Origin: an uncultured Flavobacteriales bacterium
GTDB taxonomy: Bacteria; Bacteroidota; Bacteroidia; Flavobacteriales; Crocinitomicaceae
Reading direction: 5' to 3'
Assembly: GCA_946482515.1 (NCBI GenBank)
Contig: CAMLRS010000009.1
Location: forward strand, 62,001-126,000
DNA length: 64,000 nucleotides
Shown one piece after another: positions 36,157-44,194 of the stretch. The stretch's first letter is position 1. Each line of letters opens with the position of its first letter. The notes beneath the pieces were generated by a model. The model was not told the DNA's origin, did not search any database, and saw only the letters and a list, made by a program, of their open reading frames with translations. The translations under genes and the position numbers were made by a program.

Positions 36157-36501
36157 ATGAAAGCATCACTCATCATTATCTGTCTGCTGGCGTTCTTCGG
36201 AACATCATGGGCACAGGAATCGAAAACACAGACCGTGGTCATTCACACCAGCGCCGAGTGCGGCCAGTGTAAGCAACGCATCGAAGAAGCATTGAACTAC
36301 ACGAAAGGCGTCGTTTATGCGGAACTGGATGTGGCAACGAAGAATGTGACGATCAAATACAACGCGAAGAAGACCGACGTGGCTAAGCTTCGCGCGGCGA
36401 TCAACAAGCTTGGTTACGATGCCGACGATCAGAAGGCCGAACAGGCAGCGGTAGATCAATTGCCCGCCTGCTGTAAGCCCGATGGGATGAAGAAGCATTG
36501 A
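36157..36501 (+). CDS. Periplasmic heavy-metal-associated (HMA) domain protein
   Basis: A 114-residue exported protein. Signal peptide (MKASLIIICLLAFFGTSWAQ), then one HMA ferredoxin-like domain (about 24-92) with the metal-binding CxxC in HTSAECGQCKQRIEEAL. A C-terminal CC (LPACCKPDGMKKH) may add ligands. It would act as a metallochaperone in the periplasm, receiving or buffering the ion taken up by the TonB receptor encoded 21 nt upstream. Confidence 0.9.
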   Translation: MKASLIIICLLAFFGTSWAQESKTQTVVIHTSAECGQCKQRIEEALNYTKGVVYAELDVATKNVTIKYNAKKTDVAKLRAAINKLGYDADDQKAEQAAVDQLPACCKPDGMKKH

Positions 36502-36552
36502 CAAACTACAGGTTCAATGAGAAGCTGTCCTCCGGGGCAGCTTTTTTTGTTT

Positions 36553-36628
36553 ATCCTCCCCCTCTGTCCCCCTCCGAAGGGGGAAGTACTTCGGCCTCCT
36601 CCCTTGAGGGAGGATCGAGGAGGGTGGC
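36553..36628. repeat. CCTCCCTTGAGGGAGG-type repeat, copy 3 (arms in swapped order)
   Basis: Left part TCCTCCCCCTCTGTCCCCCTCC then GAAGGGGGA; right part CTCCTCCCTTGAGGGAGG, ATCGAGGAGGGTGGC. The two modules are those of copies 1 and 2 but in the opposite order, with the same strand sense. Confidence 0.7.
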
Positions 36629-36687
36629 AACGCGTGTAATATCTAAAGAGATCATTACATTTACAGGAATCACAAATATTCACGGCT

Positions 36688-37023
36688 ATGATCAGCGTTG
36701 ACGATTTCCGTTCTATTGCATTGAGTTTTCCTGAGGCATCGGAAGCGCCGCATTTCGAGAAAACCTCTTTTCGGGTGCAGGGCAAGAAGATCTTTGCTAC
36801 GATGGATGAAGCGAATCAGACGGCTGTGGTGAAGCTCACGGAAATCCAGCAATCGGTTTATGGTGCATGGGATGCGACGGCGTGTTATCCTGTTCCCAAT
36901 AAATGGGGCAAACAGGGCTGGACGATCATTCAACTACAGAAAGTCGATGCCGAATTTGTACAGGATATCCTGAAGACGTCGTTCTGTAATACCGCGCCGA
37001 AAAAGCTGGTAGCTCAACTCTAA
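36688..37023 (+). CDS. MmcQ/YjbR family DNA-binding protein
   Basis: A 111-residue cytoplasmic protein with the CyaY-like fold of the MmcQ/YjbR family. It has SIALSFPEASEAPHFEKTSFRVQGKKIFATMDEANQTAVVKL in the first half and GWTIIQL..VDAEFVQDILKTSFCNTAPKKL in the second. Often annotated as DNA-binding, but biological role is poorly known. Monocistronic between two repeat elements. Confidence 0.9.
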   Translation: MISVDDFRSIALSFPEASEAPHFEKTSFRVQGKKIFATMDEANQTAVVKLTEIQQSVYGAWDATACYPVPNKWGKQGWTIIQLQKVDAEFVQDILKTSFCNTAPKKLVAQL

Positions 37024-37024
37024 T

Positions 37025-37229
37025 CACCACAAAGGAGCAAAGATTTTTTTTCGACGTACATTCCCAAAAGGAAGCAAAGGCGTTTTGTCGTTTATTTCTT
37101 AATCGAAATACAAATCAAAATCGTATTACTATACTGTTGAGCTTTTCGAACAGGATTGTCTTGCACCGGGATTCCCTTTGCTTTCTTAACAAACACAGTC
37201 AGGCAATTAGCTTTTGCTCCTTTGTGGTG
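37025..37229. repeat. Inverted-repeat element with CACCACAAAGGAGCAAA ends
   Basis: Perfect 17-bp arms at 37025-37041 and 37213-37229 enclose about 170 nt. A second, inner pair (GGAAGCAAAGG near 37071 against CCCTTTGCTTTC near 37181) makes the ends nested. No coding ORF. It begins at the MmcQ stop and ends 4 nt before the antiporter stop, filling the gap between two convergent genes. Confidence 0.7.
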
Positions 37230-37232
37230 AAA

Positions 37233-39512
37233 TTACGGTTTCAGGATCAGCACCGAAGGTGTGTTCGTGAGCCAGATACTTTGCGTTTCGACGGCTTTTT
37301 TCCAGCTTTCATGACTGATGAGCATCAAATCCTGCTGCTGCATGAATTCCTTTTCCAGCTTACGCTCGTTGTAGAGGGCAATGTGGTTCGGTGCCACCTG
37401 CTCGATTGCACGGATGTTCTCTTTGAGCTCGGGATGCTGACGAATGATGCCGGCGCTGTCCATGATGATCACGCGCGCTTCGCTATGGTGAATGAGCTTT
37501 TGCGCATAGACCAGCAGGAAGCTGTCGTGGATGGAGAAGATCGGTACGAAAACGTTTTCTACTTTTTCCAGGTCTTTATCGATCACGATACCCACCGGAA
37601 TGCGCGAGCTTTTGATCAGCTGACGTGTACGATCATCGAAGGTGGTATTCTCGAACAGCGGCTCTTTACCGGTAATGGTTTCGTAGAGGCGCTCCGGGTT
37701 GATGAGTCGGTTGGTAAACCCAAGCACCCGCCCGAGCAGCGAGCCTTCAAATACGGATCGTCCGATACCGATCATAAGCAGATCGAAATGTCCGCCGTTA
37801 GCTGTATCGGTAATTTCCTTGTTGATATCGACCGTAGGTTTAAAGAGCGTTACCACCGGCATCGCCAGTCGTTTGGCTTCGAGCTTGATCGGCCGGAAGC
37901 TATCGCGCTCGTATTCTTCGGCATTGTACTGGTTCAGGTCGTTGCTGGACGAAACGTGAAGAGCCGTTACGCTGGTATTGTCGAGCGTTTTGCGGGTAAA
38001 GCTGTTGGCTATGCGCAGCAGGGTGCGACCGCGCTCCGGACTTCCGAAGGCTACGAGAACGGCATATTTCGTAGCGTTGATCTGTGAAATTTCTTCTCTG
38101 CGATGGTCTCTTTCCGGGATGAAGTAGTTGACCAGATCGAGCAGCGGACCGGTCATGAAAGTCGTAATGAGCGCCATCAGTACCAGCATGGCAAAGATCT
38201 CATCAGACAACACGCCGAGGTCGTAGCCGATGTTCAGTACCACGAGCTCCATCAGTCCGCGGGTGTTCATCAACGCACCGATAATGATACTATCGCGCCA
38301 GGATTGCCCCACGAATCGCGCCGCCAGCGCAGATCCCAGGAATTTCCCGGTTACGGCTACCGCAACGATGATGGCGGTGATTCCCCACAGATACCATTCA
38401 TCAAGCAGGCCAATTTGTGTACGCAAACCGGTAAATACAAAGAACAGCGGCAACAGGAGCACCAAAGCCACGTCTTCGAGCTTTTCGATAAAAATGGAGC
38501 GGAAGTTCAGGTTGGCTGGCATGATCACACCGGCCATGAAAGCACCGAAGAGCGCGTGGATGCCGATTACTTCAGTAACATAAGAAGAAAGCAGCAAAGT
38601 GATGAAGAAAATCGCCACAACCGGTTTGCTCAGACTTTCCTTGTTGGAATATTTTTCACCGAAGCGGCGCAGGAAGGGCGCTACCACTTTCAGCATAATC
38701 AGCACGTAAATGATGGCAATGAAAATGATGTAAAAAGCGCTGAGCACGGAACCGGCTTTCACAATGGCAATTACGGCCGCAAGAATACACCAGGCCGTAA
38801 TGTCATCGGCAGCGGCACAGGTAATGGCTATATTCCCGAGCCGGGTTTTCGACAGACCGCGTTCCTGCACAATCCTGGCCAGTACGGGAAAGGCCGTGAC
38901 ACTCATCGCGATACCGCTGAACAGGGCGAAGGAAAGGAATTCGACATTTTCACCGGCAAACGACTGGTACAGGAAGTACGACAATCCCACACCGAGTGCG
39001 AAGGGGAAAATAATGCTGGCGTGGCTGATGACCACGGCGTCGTTGGCTTTGTTGCGGATGACCTTCAGATCGAGCTCCATTCCTACGATGAACATGAAAA
39101 GGATCAATCCGATCTGGCTCAGGAACTGGAGGTTGCTCAGGGAATCTTTCGGGAACAGGAACCCGGAAAACTCGGGGAAATACATCCCAATGAAGGAAGG
39201 TCCGAGGAAAATACCGGCAACGATTTCACCGATAACGGTTGGCTGACCGATCTTCTTACAGAAGAAACCAAAGACGCGGGCAACGACGATAATGGTAATG
39301 ATCTGCAACAACAGGGTTGCCAGCGGATGCGTCAGGTTGTGCATGGCGGTATCCGCAAACTGATTCCACGTGGAAGCGGCGGTATCGTATTTCACCGGAT
39401 TAAGGACTTTGCCCGGCTCGAGCGCTTTCCCCCATGTGATGATGGCCATTACCACAACGAACAATCCACCAATGGTCAGGATGTAAAACAGCAGATTTTT
39501 AATGCCACGCAT
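37233..39512 (-). CDS. CPA2-family cation:proton antiporter with C-terminal USP-like region
   Basis: A 759-residue inner-membrane protein. About thirteen TM helices (residues about 10-455) of the Kef/CPA2 type, including IGQPTVIGEIVAGIFLGPS, GLILFMFIVGMELDLK, and the discontinuous-helix region CAAADDITAWC with the adjacent aspartates expected for Na+ or K+/H+ exchange. The C-terminal 300 residues (about 465-759) are cytosolic and resemble two universal-stress-protein-like alpha/beta units (TKYAVLVAFGSPERGRTLLRIANSF..; NVFVPIFSIHDSFLLVYAQKLIHH..). There is no TrkA-N (RCK) domain. Probably regulates ion or pH homeostasis. Confidence 0.92.
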   Translation of the reverse strand: MRGIKNLLFYILTIGGLFVVVMAIITWGKALEPGKVLNPVKYDTAASTWNQFADTAMHNLTHPLATLLLQIITIIVVARVFGFFCKKIGQPTVIGEIVAGIFLGPSFIGMYFPEFSGFLFPKDSLSNLQFLSQIGLILFMFIVGMELDLKVIRNKANDAVVISHASIIFPFALGVGLSYFLYQSFAGENVEFLSFALFSGIAMSVTAFPVLARIVQERGLSKTRLGNIAITCAAADDITAWCILAAVIAIVKAGSVLSAFYIIFIAIIYVLIMLKVVAPFLRRFGEKYSNKESLSKPVVAIFFITLLLSSYVTEVIGIHALFGAFMAGVIMPANLNFRSIFIEKLEDVALVLLLPLFFVFTGLRTQIGLLDEWYLWGITAIIVAVAVTGKFLGSALAARFVGQSWRDSIIIGALMNTRGLMELVVLNIGYDLGVLSDEIFAMLVLMALITTFMTGPLLDLVNYFIPERDHRREEISQINATKYAVLVAFGSPERGRTLLRIANSFTRKTLDNTSVTALHVSSSNDLNQYNAEEYERDSFRPIKLEAKRLAMPVVTLFKPTVDINKEITDTANGGHFDLLMIGIGRSVFEGSLLGRVLGFTNRLINPERLYETITGKEPLFENTTFDDRTRQLIKSSRIPVGIVIDKDLEKVENVFVPIFSIHDSFLLVYAQKLIHHSEARVIIMDSAGIIRQHPELKENIRAIEQVAPNHIALYNERKLEKEFMQQQDLMLISHESWKKAVETQSIWLTNTPSVLILKP

Positions 39513-39617
39513 CGCCTGTCTTTTTTGATTTGCCGTAAAAATAAGCGGGGCATGCTACCATTCGGCAGATTACAGCATGGGAATGTACTGAAACGGCGAA
39601 ATGATGAAATAAAGCCT

Positions 39618-39649
39618 GTTACTTTTTGTCTGGTGCAACAAAAAGTAAC
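39618..39649. repeat. Palindrome GTTACTTTTTGT / ACAAAAAGTAAC
   Basis: Perfect 12-bp arms with an 8-nt loop, in the 406-nt gap 39513-39918. Nearby, TTCCGATTG repeats (39664, 39685) face CAATCGGAA (39704), a second inverted arrangement. No gene is seen in the gap; its left edge is the antiporter upstream region. Confidence 0.6.
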
Positions 39650-39830
39650 CAAAAAATGCACTTCCGATTGCGCAGATCGCTGACTTCCGATTGGGATGCG
39701 ATGCAATCGGAACGATTCTTACAAAAATCGGAGATCCTTATTTCCAGTTTAGAAAAGTCAGCAGTGTTTCTGATCTTTCCAGGATTGTCTTTTTCTTACA
39801 ATCCGAATCCGCTTTTCGAACAATCAGCAG

Positions 39831-39867
39831 AAAAAGAAACGGGCGGCGCACTCTCCTCGCCGCCCGT
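39831..39867 (-). terminator. Terminator of the sigma/DUF4097 operon
   Basis: Perfect 10-bp GC stem ACGGGCGGCG / CGCCGCCCGT with a 9-nt loop, followed on the minus strand by TTCTTTTT. Located 51 nt after the DUF4097 stop. Confidence 0.75.
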
Positions 39868-39918
39868 CATCTGACTGGGTCTTTTACCTAACTCTCTTTA
39901 AATTTACTTATGCTACAC

Positions 39919-41724
39919 TCAGTCAAATGTGATACTACCGGTTGATGCTTTGCCGGTAATGAGAATCTTCGAATTATCAACGTTCATAACAATCGATCCG
40001 TTGGCCGCTTCTTTTTTCAGGCCGCCTTTCGCCACCTTCACTTTTCCGAAATCGGTTTCGAGGTTAAAGCTTAGATCGTCGTAGTTATTTTTCAGCTGGA
40101 AATTGCCGTTTCCGAAATCCAGGTTGACTTCCATATCGCCGGTAAGCTCCATGTCTTTTCCTGTTACACTTCCGGAATGCGACGTAATAACCGCAGCTCC
40201 TTTGGTCTGTACCAGCACGATGTTCCCGAAATCGGATTCGAGGTCGAGATTGCCGTCGAGGTACATGATTTTGGTATCGCCGGATGAACCGTCGAGGATG
40301 AGCTTGCCTTTCATTTTGGTGATGCTGACATTCCCGAAAGCGCTTTCGGCTGTCAGGTCGCCGGTGAGATCTTCCACGGTGATGTTGCCCGAATCCACAT
40401 TCAGCATAGTCGTAGCCTGCACGTTGGTCAAGGTAACATCGCCGAAGCTGTTGTAAATGTTGCAGGTAGGTGCGTTAAGGCTGTCGATCGTCACTTTCCC
40501 GGATGTTGCCTGGAGGCTCAGCATCCCGCTAACTCTGTTCAGCTCAACGGCGCCGAAATCGGAAACAATAGTGGTATTTCCGCGGAGCATAGTGCCGTTG
40601 ATCTTGCCGGATGAAGCGTGTGCGTTAATCGTACCGTTCACTGATGAAAGCGTGATGTCACCAAACGATGCATCCGCCCGTACATTTCCTGTAACATCGG
40701 TAATGTGGATGTAGCCGCTGTTCGCTACGGCTTCTACAGGAACTTTGCAATCAGTAATGCGTACGTTTCCGAAATCGCTTTCTGCCTCACAATGGCCCCC
40801 GCGCTGACCTTTGACCTCGATATCACCGCTGGTTGTGCGCAGGGCCATATGAACGCCTTCCGGAATTTCGATGTACATCGCTGCGCTTGGATCGTGCCCT
40901 GAGCCACAGCGGGCATTCGAATTCAGGTTCACGTGCAATGTCGAACCATCCCGTTCGTATTCCAGCGGATAGATCGGAATTTCCTGGTCTGATTTGTTGG
41001 TGGACGTCGGAATCACTGTACGGATATGGACTTTGCTGTCGGGCGATGGTTTTACGAAAATGTTGCTCTGAACGGCATCTACATCCAGCTGGTTCACTCC
41101 GACAAAAGTGGTATCGGTTTCCTCGGAACCCATGCTGAAGAAATAATTCGGTGGCTCAACCGGTAGAATCCCCAATACAGCTATCCCTCTTGGAAGCGTA
41201 GGCATGGCCGGAGGTGTAATCCGGGCTACGGGTAATGCTTCAGCTAAAAAGGGGGACAGCTGCTCCAGCATGGGCTTTGTTACAATTTCAGGTAGAATTG
41301 CCGGAGTGGGTTTTGTACTATCGGTTGTTACTGTTTCAATTTCAGGGGCGACGATTGTAGTGTCGTTTTGCTCAGGTGCAGCGTTTACAGCAGCCACAAC
41401 GACCGGTTTTTTTGGCTCAGGATCTTCGTTCAGCTTGTAAACCACGGTAGCCACGGCAACTGTTGCACAGCTCAGACCGGTGAAGAGCCATTTCAGGCCG
41501 ACTTTCCCGATGAGCTTGGCGCTGGATTTCATTCCCAGCTTAGAAAGCAGCTCCTGTTCTTTCCCGGTTGGGATGAACACGACTGCCGGTGTAGCGAATG
41601 CCAGTTTTGCTTCCATCTCGATGAATTTATCCGTTACAAAATCGTCTCCGTCCGCGGCTAAGATCCTTGCCTTGAACAGATCCCGGAGTTCCCGGTCCGT
41701 AATGGTTGAATCAAATGCGTTCAT
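39919..41724 (-). CDS. Probable anti-sigma protein with periplasmic DUF4097 beta-solenoid
   Basis: A 601-residue single-pass membrane protein. Residues 1-75 are cytosolic and helical (MNAFDSTITDRELRDLFKAR...), TM at about 77-96, then a Pro/Thr-rich linker (about 100-220). A long DUF4097 domain follows (about 285-600) whose rungs alternate strictly between an S-G turn and an F-G turn (TTSG, SDFG, ANSG, ASFG, ASSG, SDFG, ATSG, NSFG, VDSG, SAFG ...). The gene overlaps the ECF sigma factor gene by 14 nt, so by position and topology it is probably the cognate anti-sigma factor. The helical N-terminus would bind sigma and the solenoid would sense an envelope cue. No zinc-binding ZAS motif is seen. 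The anti-sigma role is inference. Confidence 0.75.
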   Translation of the reverse strand: MNAFDSTITDRELRDLFKARILAADGDDFVTDKFIEMEAKLAFATPAVVFIPTGKEQELLSKLGMKSSAKLIGKVGLKWLFTGLSCATVAVATVVYKLNEDPEPKKPVVVAAVNAAPEQNDTTIVAPEIETVTTDSTKPTPAILPEIVTKPMLEQLSPFLAEALPVARITPPAMPTLPRGIAVLGILPVEPPNYFFSMGSEETDTTFVGVNQLDVDAVQSNIFVKPSPDSKVHIRTVIPTSTNKSDQEIPIYPLEYERDGSTLHVNLNSNARCGSGHDPSAAMYIEIPEGVHMALRTTSGDIEVKGQRGGHCEAESDFGNVRITDCKVPVEAVANSGYIHITDVTGNVRADASFGDITLSSVNGTINAHASSGKINGTMLRGNTTIVSDFGAVELNRVSGMLSLQATSGKVTIDSLNAPTCNIYNSFGDVTLTNVQATTMLNVDSGNITVEDLTGDLTAESAFGNVSITKMKGKLILDGSSGDTKIMYLDGNLDLESDFGNIVLVQTKGAAVITSHSGSVTGKDMELTGDMEVNLDFGNGNFQLKNNYDDLSFNLETDFGKVKVAKGGLKKEAANGSIVMNVDNSKILITGKASTGSITFD

Positions 41725-42253
41725 GGAGTTTTTTTGTTAATTGTTCTTTCAATCGCTGGTAGTACACTTTCAATTGGTTTTCCGGCTTGTCGATGAACTT
41801 CGCAATCTGACTGTAAGCCATTCCTTCGCTTCGCAGCAAGAGGAGCATGCGCTGCCAGTCTTCCATTTTGTCGAGCTCTTCATCGAGCACCTGCAGCTTT
41901 GGATTTACAGCTGCTTCCGCCTGCTGTGCTCCGCCGGCATGCCGCTCCACCTTCTCGAGATCAGTGGTGACAATGCCTTCCTCCTTCTTCGTATCGCGGT
42001 AATGGTTCCGCAGATAGTTGATGAAGATCCGGAACACGAACGAAGCGAATTTTTCTTCCGTTTCGAAGGTGTAATTACCCAGCGTGTCAATGACCTTATA
42101 AAGGGTTTTGTAAATCAGTGTCCAGGCTTCGTCTTCCGTGACATTCCAAGTGCGTATCGCATAGGAATACAACTTCTTCCCGTAGCGATTGTAGATTTCG
42201 CCAAGGAGATCGGTTTTGCCCAAATGCGACAGCTTGTATGTCTCTTGCGCCAT
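41711..42253 (-). CDS. RNA polymerase sigma factor, sigma-70 (ECF-like) family
   Basis: A 180-residue alternative sigma factor. Region 2 (about 15-85): LLGEIYNRYGKKLYSYAIRTWNVTEDEAWTLIYKTLYKVIDTLGNYTFETEEKFASFVFRIFINYLRNHYRD. Region 4 (about 125-180): LDKMEDWQRMLLLLRSEGMAYSQIAKFIDKPENQLKVYYQRLKEQL, an HTH for the -35 element. The linker is charged. Start at MAQETY (42253); an ATG three codons upstream is possible. First gene of a two-gene operon with the DUF4097 protein. Confidence 0.9.
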   Translation of the reverse strand: MAQETYKLSHLGKTDLLGEIYNRYGKKLYSYAIRTWNVTEDEAWTLIYKTLYKVIDTLGNYTFETEEKFASFVFRIFINYLRNHYRDTKKEEGIVTTDLEKVERHAGGAQQAEAAVNPKLQVLDEELDKMEDWQRMLLLLRSEGMAYSQIAKFIDKPENQLKVYYQRLKEQLTKKLHERI

Positions 42254-42409
42254 TGCCTGCACTCAATTATTTTTTGCCCTTTAAACTATAGAACACGGAT
42301 TGGTAACACCGCGGTATTTTTTTTTACCGATCGAAAGGTAACGGATCGCCGGAAAGCAATAGAGACTTTTCGGAATCAACGGTTTTATGGCTACATAAGA
42401 GGAGTGGTG

Positions 42410-42503
42410 GAGTTGTGAGTTTATGAGTTACAGGGTTTCTGAGTTGCAGAGTTTTTGGGTTAGTGCATGAATTCATAACTCGCCAACTCATAAACTCATC
42501 AAC
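42410..42503. repeat. GAGTT-type inverted repeat, copy 2
   Basis: Left arm GAGTTGTGAGTTTATGAGTT (42410-42429) faces AACTCATAAACTCATCAAC (42485-42503). The core GAGTTTATGAGTT / AACTCATAAACTC is perfect over 13 bp. Further AACTC words continue at 42560-42590. Same family as 31054-31167. Confidence 0.65.
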
Positions 42504-42598
42504 TTTAGTTCATTCGATGATTTTCAAAAAAATCCCTAAATAGTCGCGATCGTTGAGCCGAACTCATAACTGGCAACTCGCAACTTCTAACTAACAAT

Positions 42599-42606
42599 TA
42601 TCTTTG
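42599..42606 (+). promoter_or_regulatory. -7 box TATCTTTG for the serine hydrolase gene
   Basis: Exact TAnnTTTG match ending 8 nt before the ATG at 42615, so the leader would be only a few nucleotides. Confidence 0.5.
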
Positions 42607-42614
42607 CACCCGAA

Positions 42615-43853
42615 ATGCGGAAAACACTGTTATATGGTTTCTTGCTGGTGATGCTGGCGGGATGCGGGGACAAACAAGCGTCTGCTCCTGTCCGACCGGA
42701 ATCGGAAAGGGTTTCGTATGATGTGACTTTCGGCGCTCTTCCGGATACGTATGCCCGCGATTATGCCGATACGATCCGTTCGTTCTTTTACGACCGCATC
42801 CAGGCAGAACAATTCAGCGGAATGTTTCTCGTAGCCAAAAACGGGCGTATTATTTTCGAGCATTACCAGGGAATGGCCAACATCCAGCGCAAGGACACTA
42901 TGTCGGCACACATGCCCATTCACGTCGCTTCGATCTCGAAAACCGTTACCGCGGTGGCCGTTCTGCGACTCGTTGACCAGGGAAAAATTGGGTTGGATAA
43001 AGATGTGCGAACCTACCTGCCGACGCTTCCTTATGAAGGTATTACAATACGCATGCTGCTGAACCACCGCACAGGCATTCAGTACTACGGCTATTTTCCG
43101 GATACGATCTGGCCACGCTCGAAGATGATGCGCAACAAGGATGTGCTGCAATTGCTCCACGATTACCAATTGCCTTTGTATTATCCTTCCGGAACACAGT
43201 TCTCTTACTGCAACACCAATTATGCACTACTGGCGCTGGTGATCGAAAAAGTAACCGGTAAGTCGTTTCCAAAAGCCATGAACGCTTTGATCTTTGAGCC
43301 GCTCGAGATGGACGATTCCTTTATTTTCGAGCCATCGAGGGCCAAACAGGCCATGGCGCTTTCGTACAATTCCAAAGGCGTGCTGCAGGAAACCACACAC
43401 CTGGATTATGTCTACGGCGACAAAAACCTTTACACCACTGCCCGCGACCTATTGAAGTTCGACCGCGCAACGTATTCCGATGCGTTCCTGAGCAAAGCCA
43501 TGAAGGAACAGATGTTCAAAGGCTACAGCTATGAAAAGGAAGGAAAAGCGAATTACGGTCTGGGCATCCGCATGCGCGAAGAACCGGGCAAACAGCCGTT
43601 TTTCTTCCACACCGGCTGGTGGCATGGCAATACCGGTTGTTACGCTACGATGCGGGCTGATACGGTGTGCATGATCATTTTATCGAACCGCTATACGCGC
43701 CGGATTTTCCGCATTAACCGCTTATCGCTGGCGTTTGGCAATTACCCGTTCGCGCCGCTGGAAAGCATCAAAGAATCGATCAAGCAGCTGGGCTCGAAGC
43801 GCTCGAAGAAAGGTCTTCCGAAGGTGGACGAGGCGACTGAGGAGGAAGAATGA
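42615..43853 (+). CDS. Serine hydrolase, beta-lactamase/PBP-like lipoprotein
   Basis: A 412-residue envelope enzyme of the class C beta-lactamase/DD-peptidase/esterase fold. Lipobox LAGC with acylated Cys17. Catalytic SxxK at Ser106-Lys109 (HVASISKTV), the Y-x-N motif Tyr198-Cys-Asn200 (FSYCNTNYALL), and an H-T-G triad motif in FFFHTGWWHG (about 335). This set supports an acyl-enzyme serine hydrolase; substrate (peptidoglycan peptide, beta-lactam or ester) cannot be told. The C-terminus (about 380-412) is a basic/acidic tail after the fold. Confidence 0.92.
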   Translation: MRKTLLYGFLLVMLAGCGDKQASAPVRPESERVSYDVTFGALPDTYARDYADTIRSFFYDRIQAEQFSGMFLVAKNGRIIFEHYQGMANIQRKDTMSAHMPIHVASISKTVTAVAVLRLVDQGKIGLDKDVRTYLPTLPYEGITIRMLLNHRTGIQYYGYFPDTIWPRSKMMRNKDVLQLLHDYQLPLYYPSGTQFSYCNTNYALLALVIEKVTGKSFPKAMNALIFEPLEMDDSFIFEPSRAKQAMALSYNSKGVLQETTHLDYVYGDKNLYTTARDLLKFDRATYSDAFLSKAMKEQMFKGYSYEKEGKANYGLGIRMREEPGKQPFFFHTGWWHGNTGCYATMRADTVCMIILSNRYTRRIFRINRLSLAFGNYPFAPLESIKESIKQLGSKRSKKGLPKVDEATEEEE

Positions 43854-44194
43854 ATTTCGTTTATCCCAAAGTACGACGTGCTTCGTAGTTGCATTCCCCG
43901 AATTGGCGAATTGACACGAATAGAATCGCCCTTGGCGATTCATACGACATAAAAAGCTTTGTCCAAAGTATTGCAATTAATTATGCTAAAACAGCAATTG
44001 CCTTGGCTCAGGTGTGGAAGATCCAACGATTCCGGAAGGGATCAATTGCAATTACTTCAAATGGCGAAAGCAGTACCTGGACACGTTGAAACAACTGGAT
44101 ATCGCTCAGATCATGAGAGATTACCAGATGACAACCGCGAATTACAATTCGTTTTAGATTACTCCCCCTTCATCCCCCTCTAAAGGAGAAAGTT
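43854..44194. other. Gene-poor stretch with hairpin and possible gene remnant
   Basis: Contains a perfect 8-bp hairpin GAATCGCC-CTT-GGCGATTC (43923-43941) and, at 44161-44190, half of a CCTCCC-type repeat. Between them a 47-codon frame (44014-44157) reads ...INCNYFKWRKQYLDTLKQLDIAQIMRDYQ. The FKWRKQY piece recalls the helix-turn-helix segment of transposase OrfA proteins, but the frame lacks a credible start. At most it is a decayed remnant. Confidence 0.25.

Noticed and set aside
37137..38087. Plus-strand ORF of 316 codons
   Set aside because: It is antisense to the USP-like part of the antiporter gene and extends into an inverted-repeat element.
38103..39683. Long plus-strand ORF of 526 codons
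   Set aside because: It is antisense to the CPA2 antiporter gene, which has full family motifs; the plus-strand translation is rich in H, Q, R and N and has no domain.
39626..39874. 82-codon ORF between antiporter and DUF4097 genes
   Set aside because: It overlaps palindromic repeats and a terminator stem, and its composition is not convincing.
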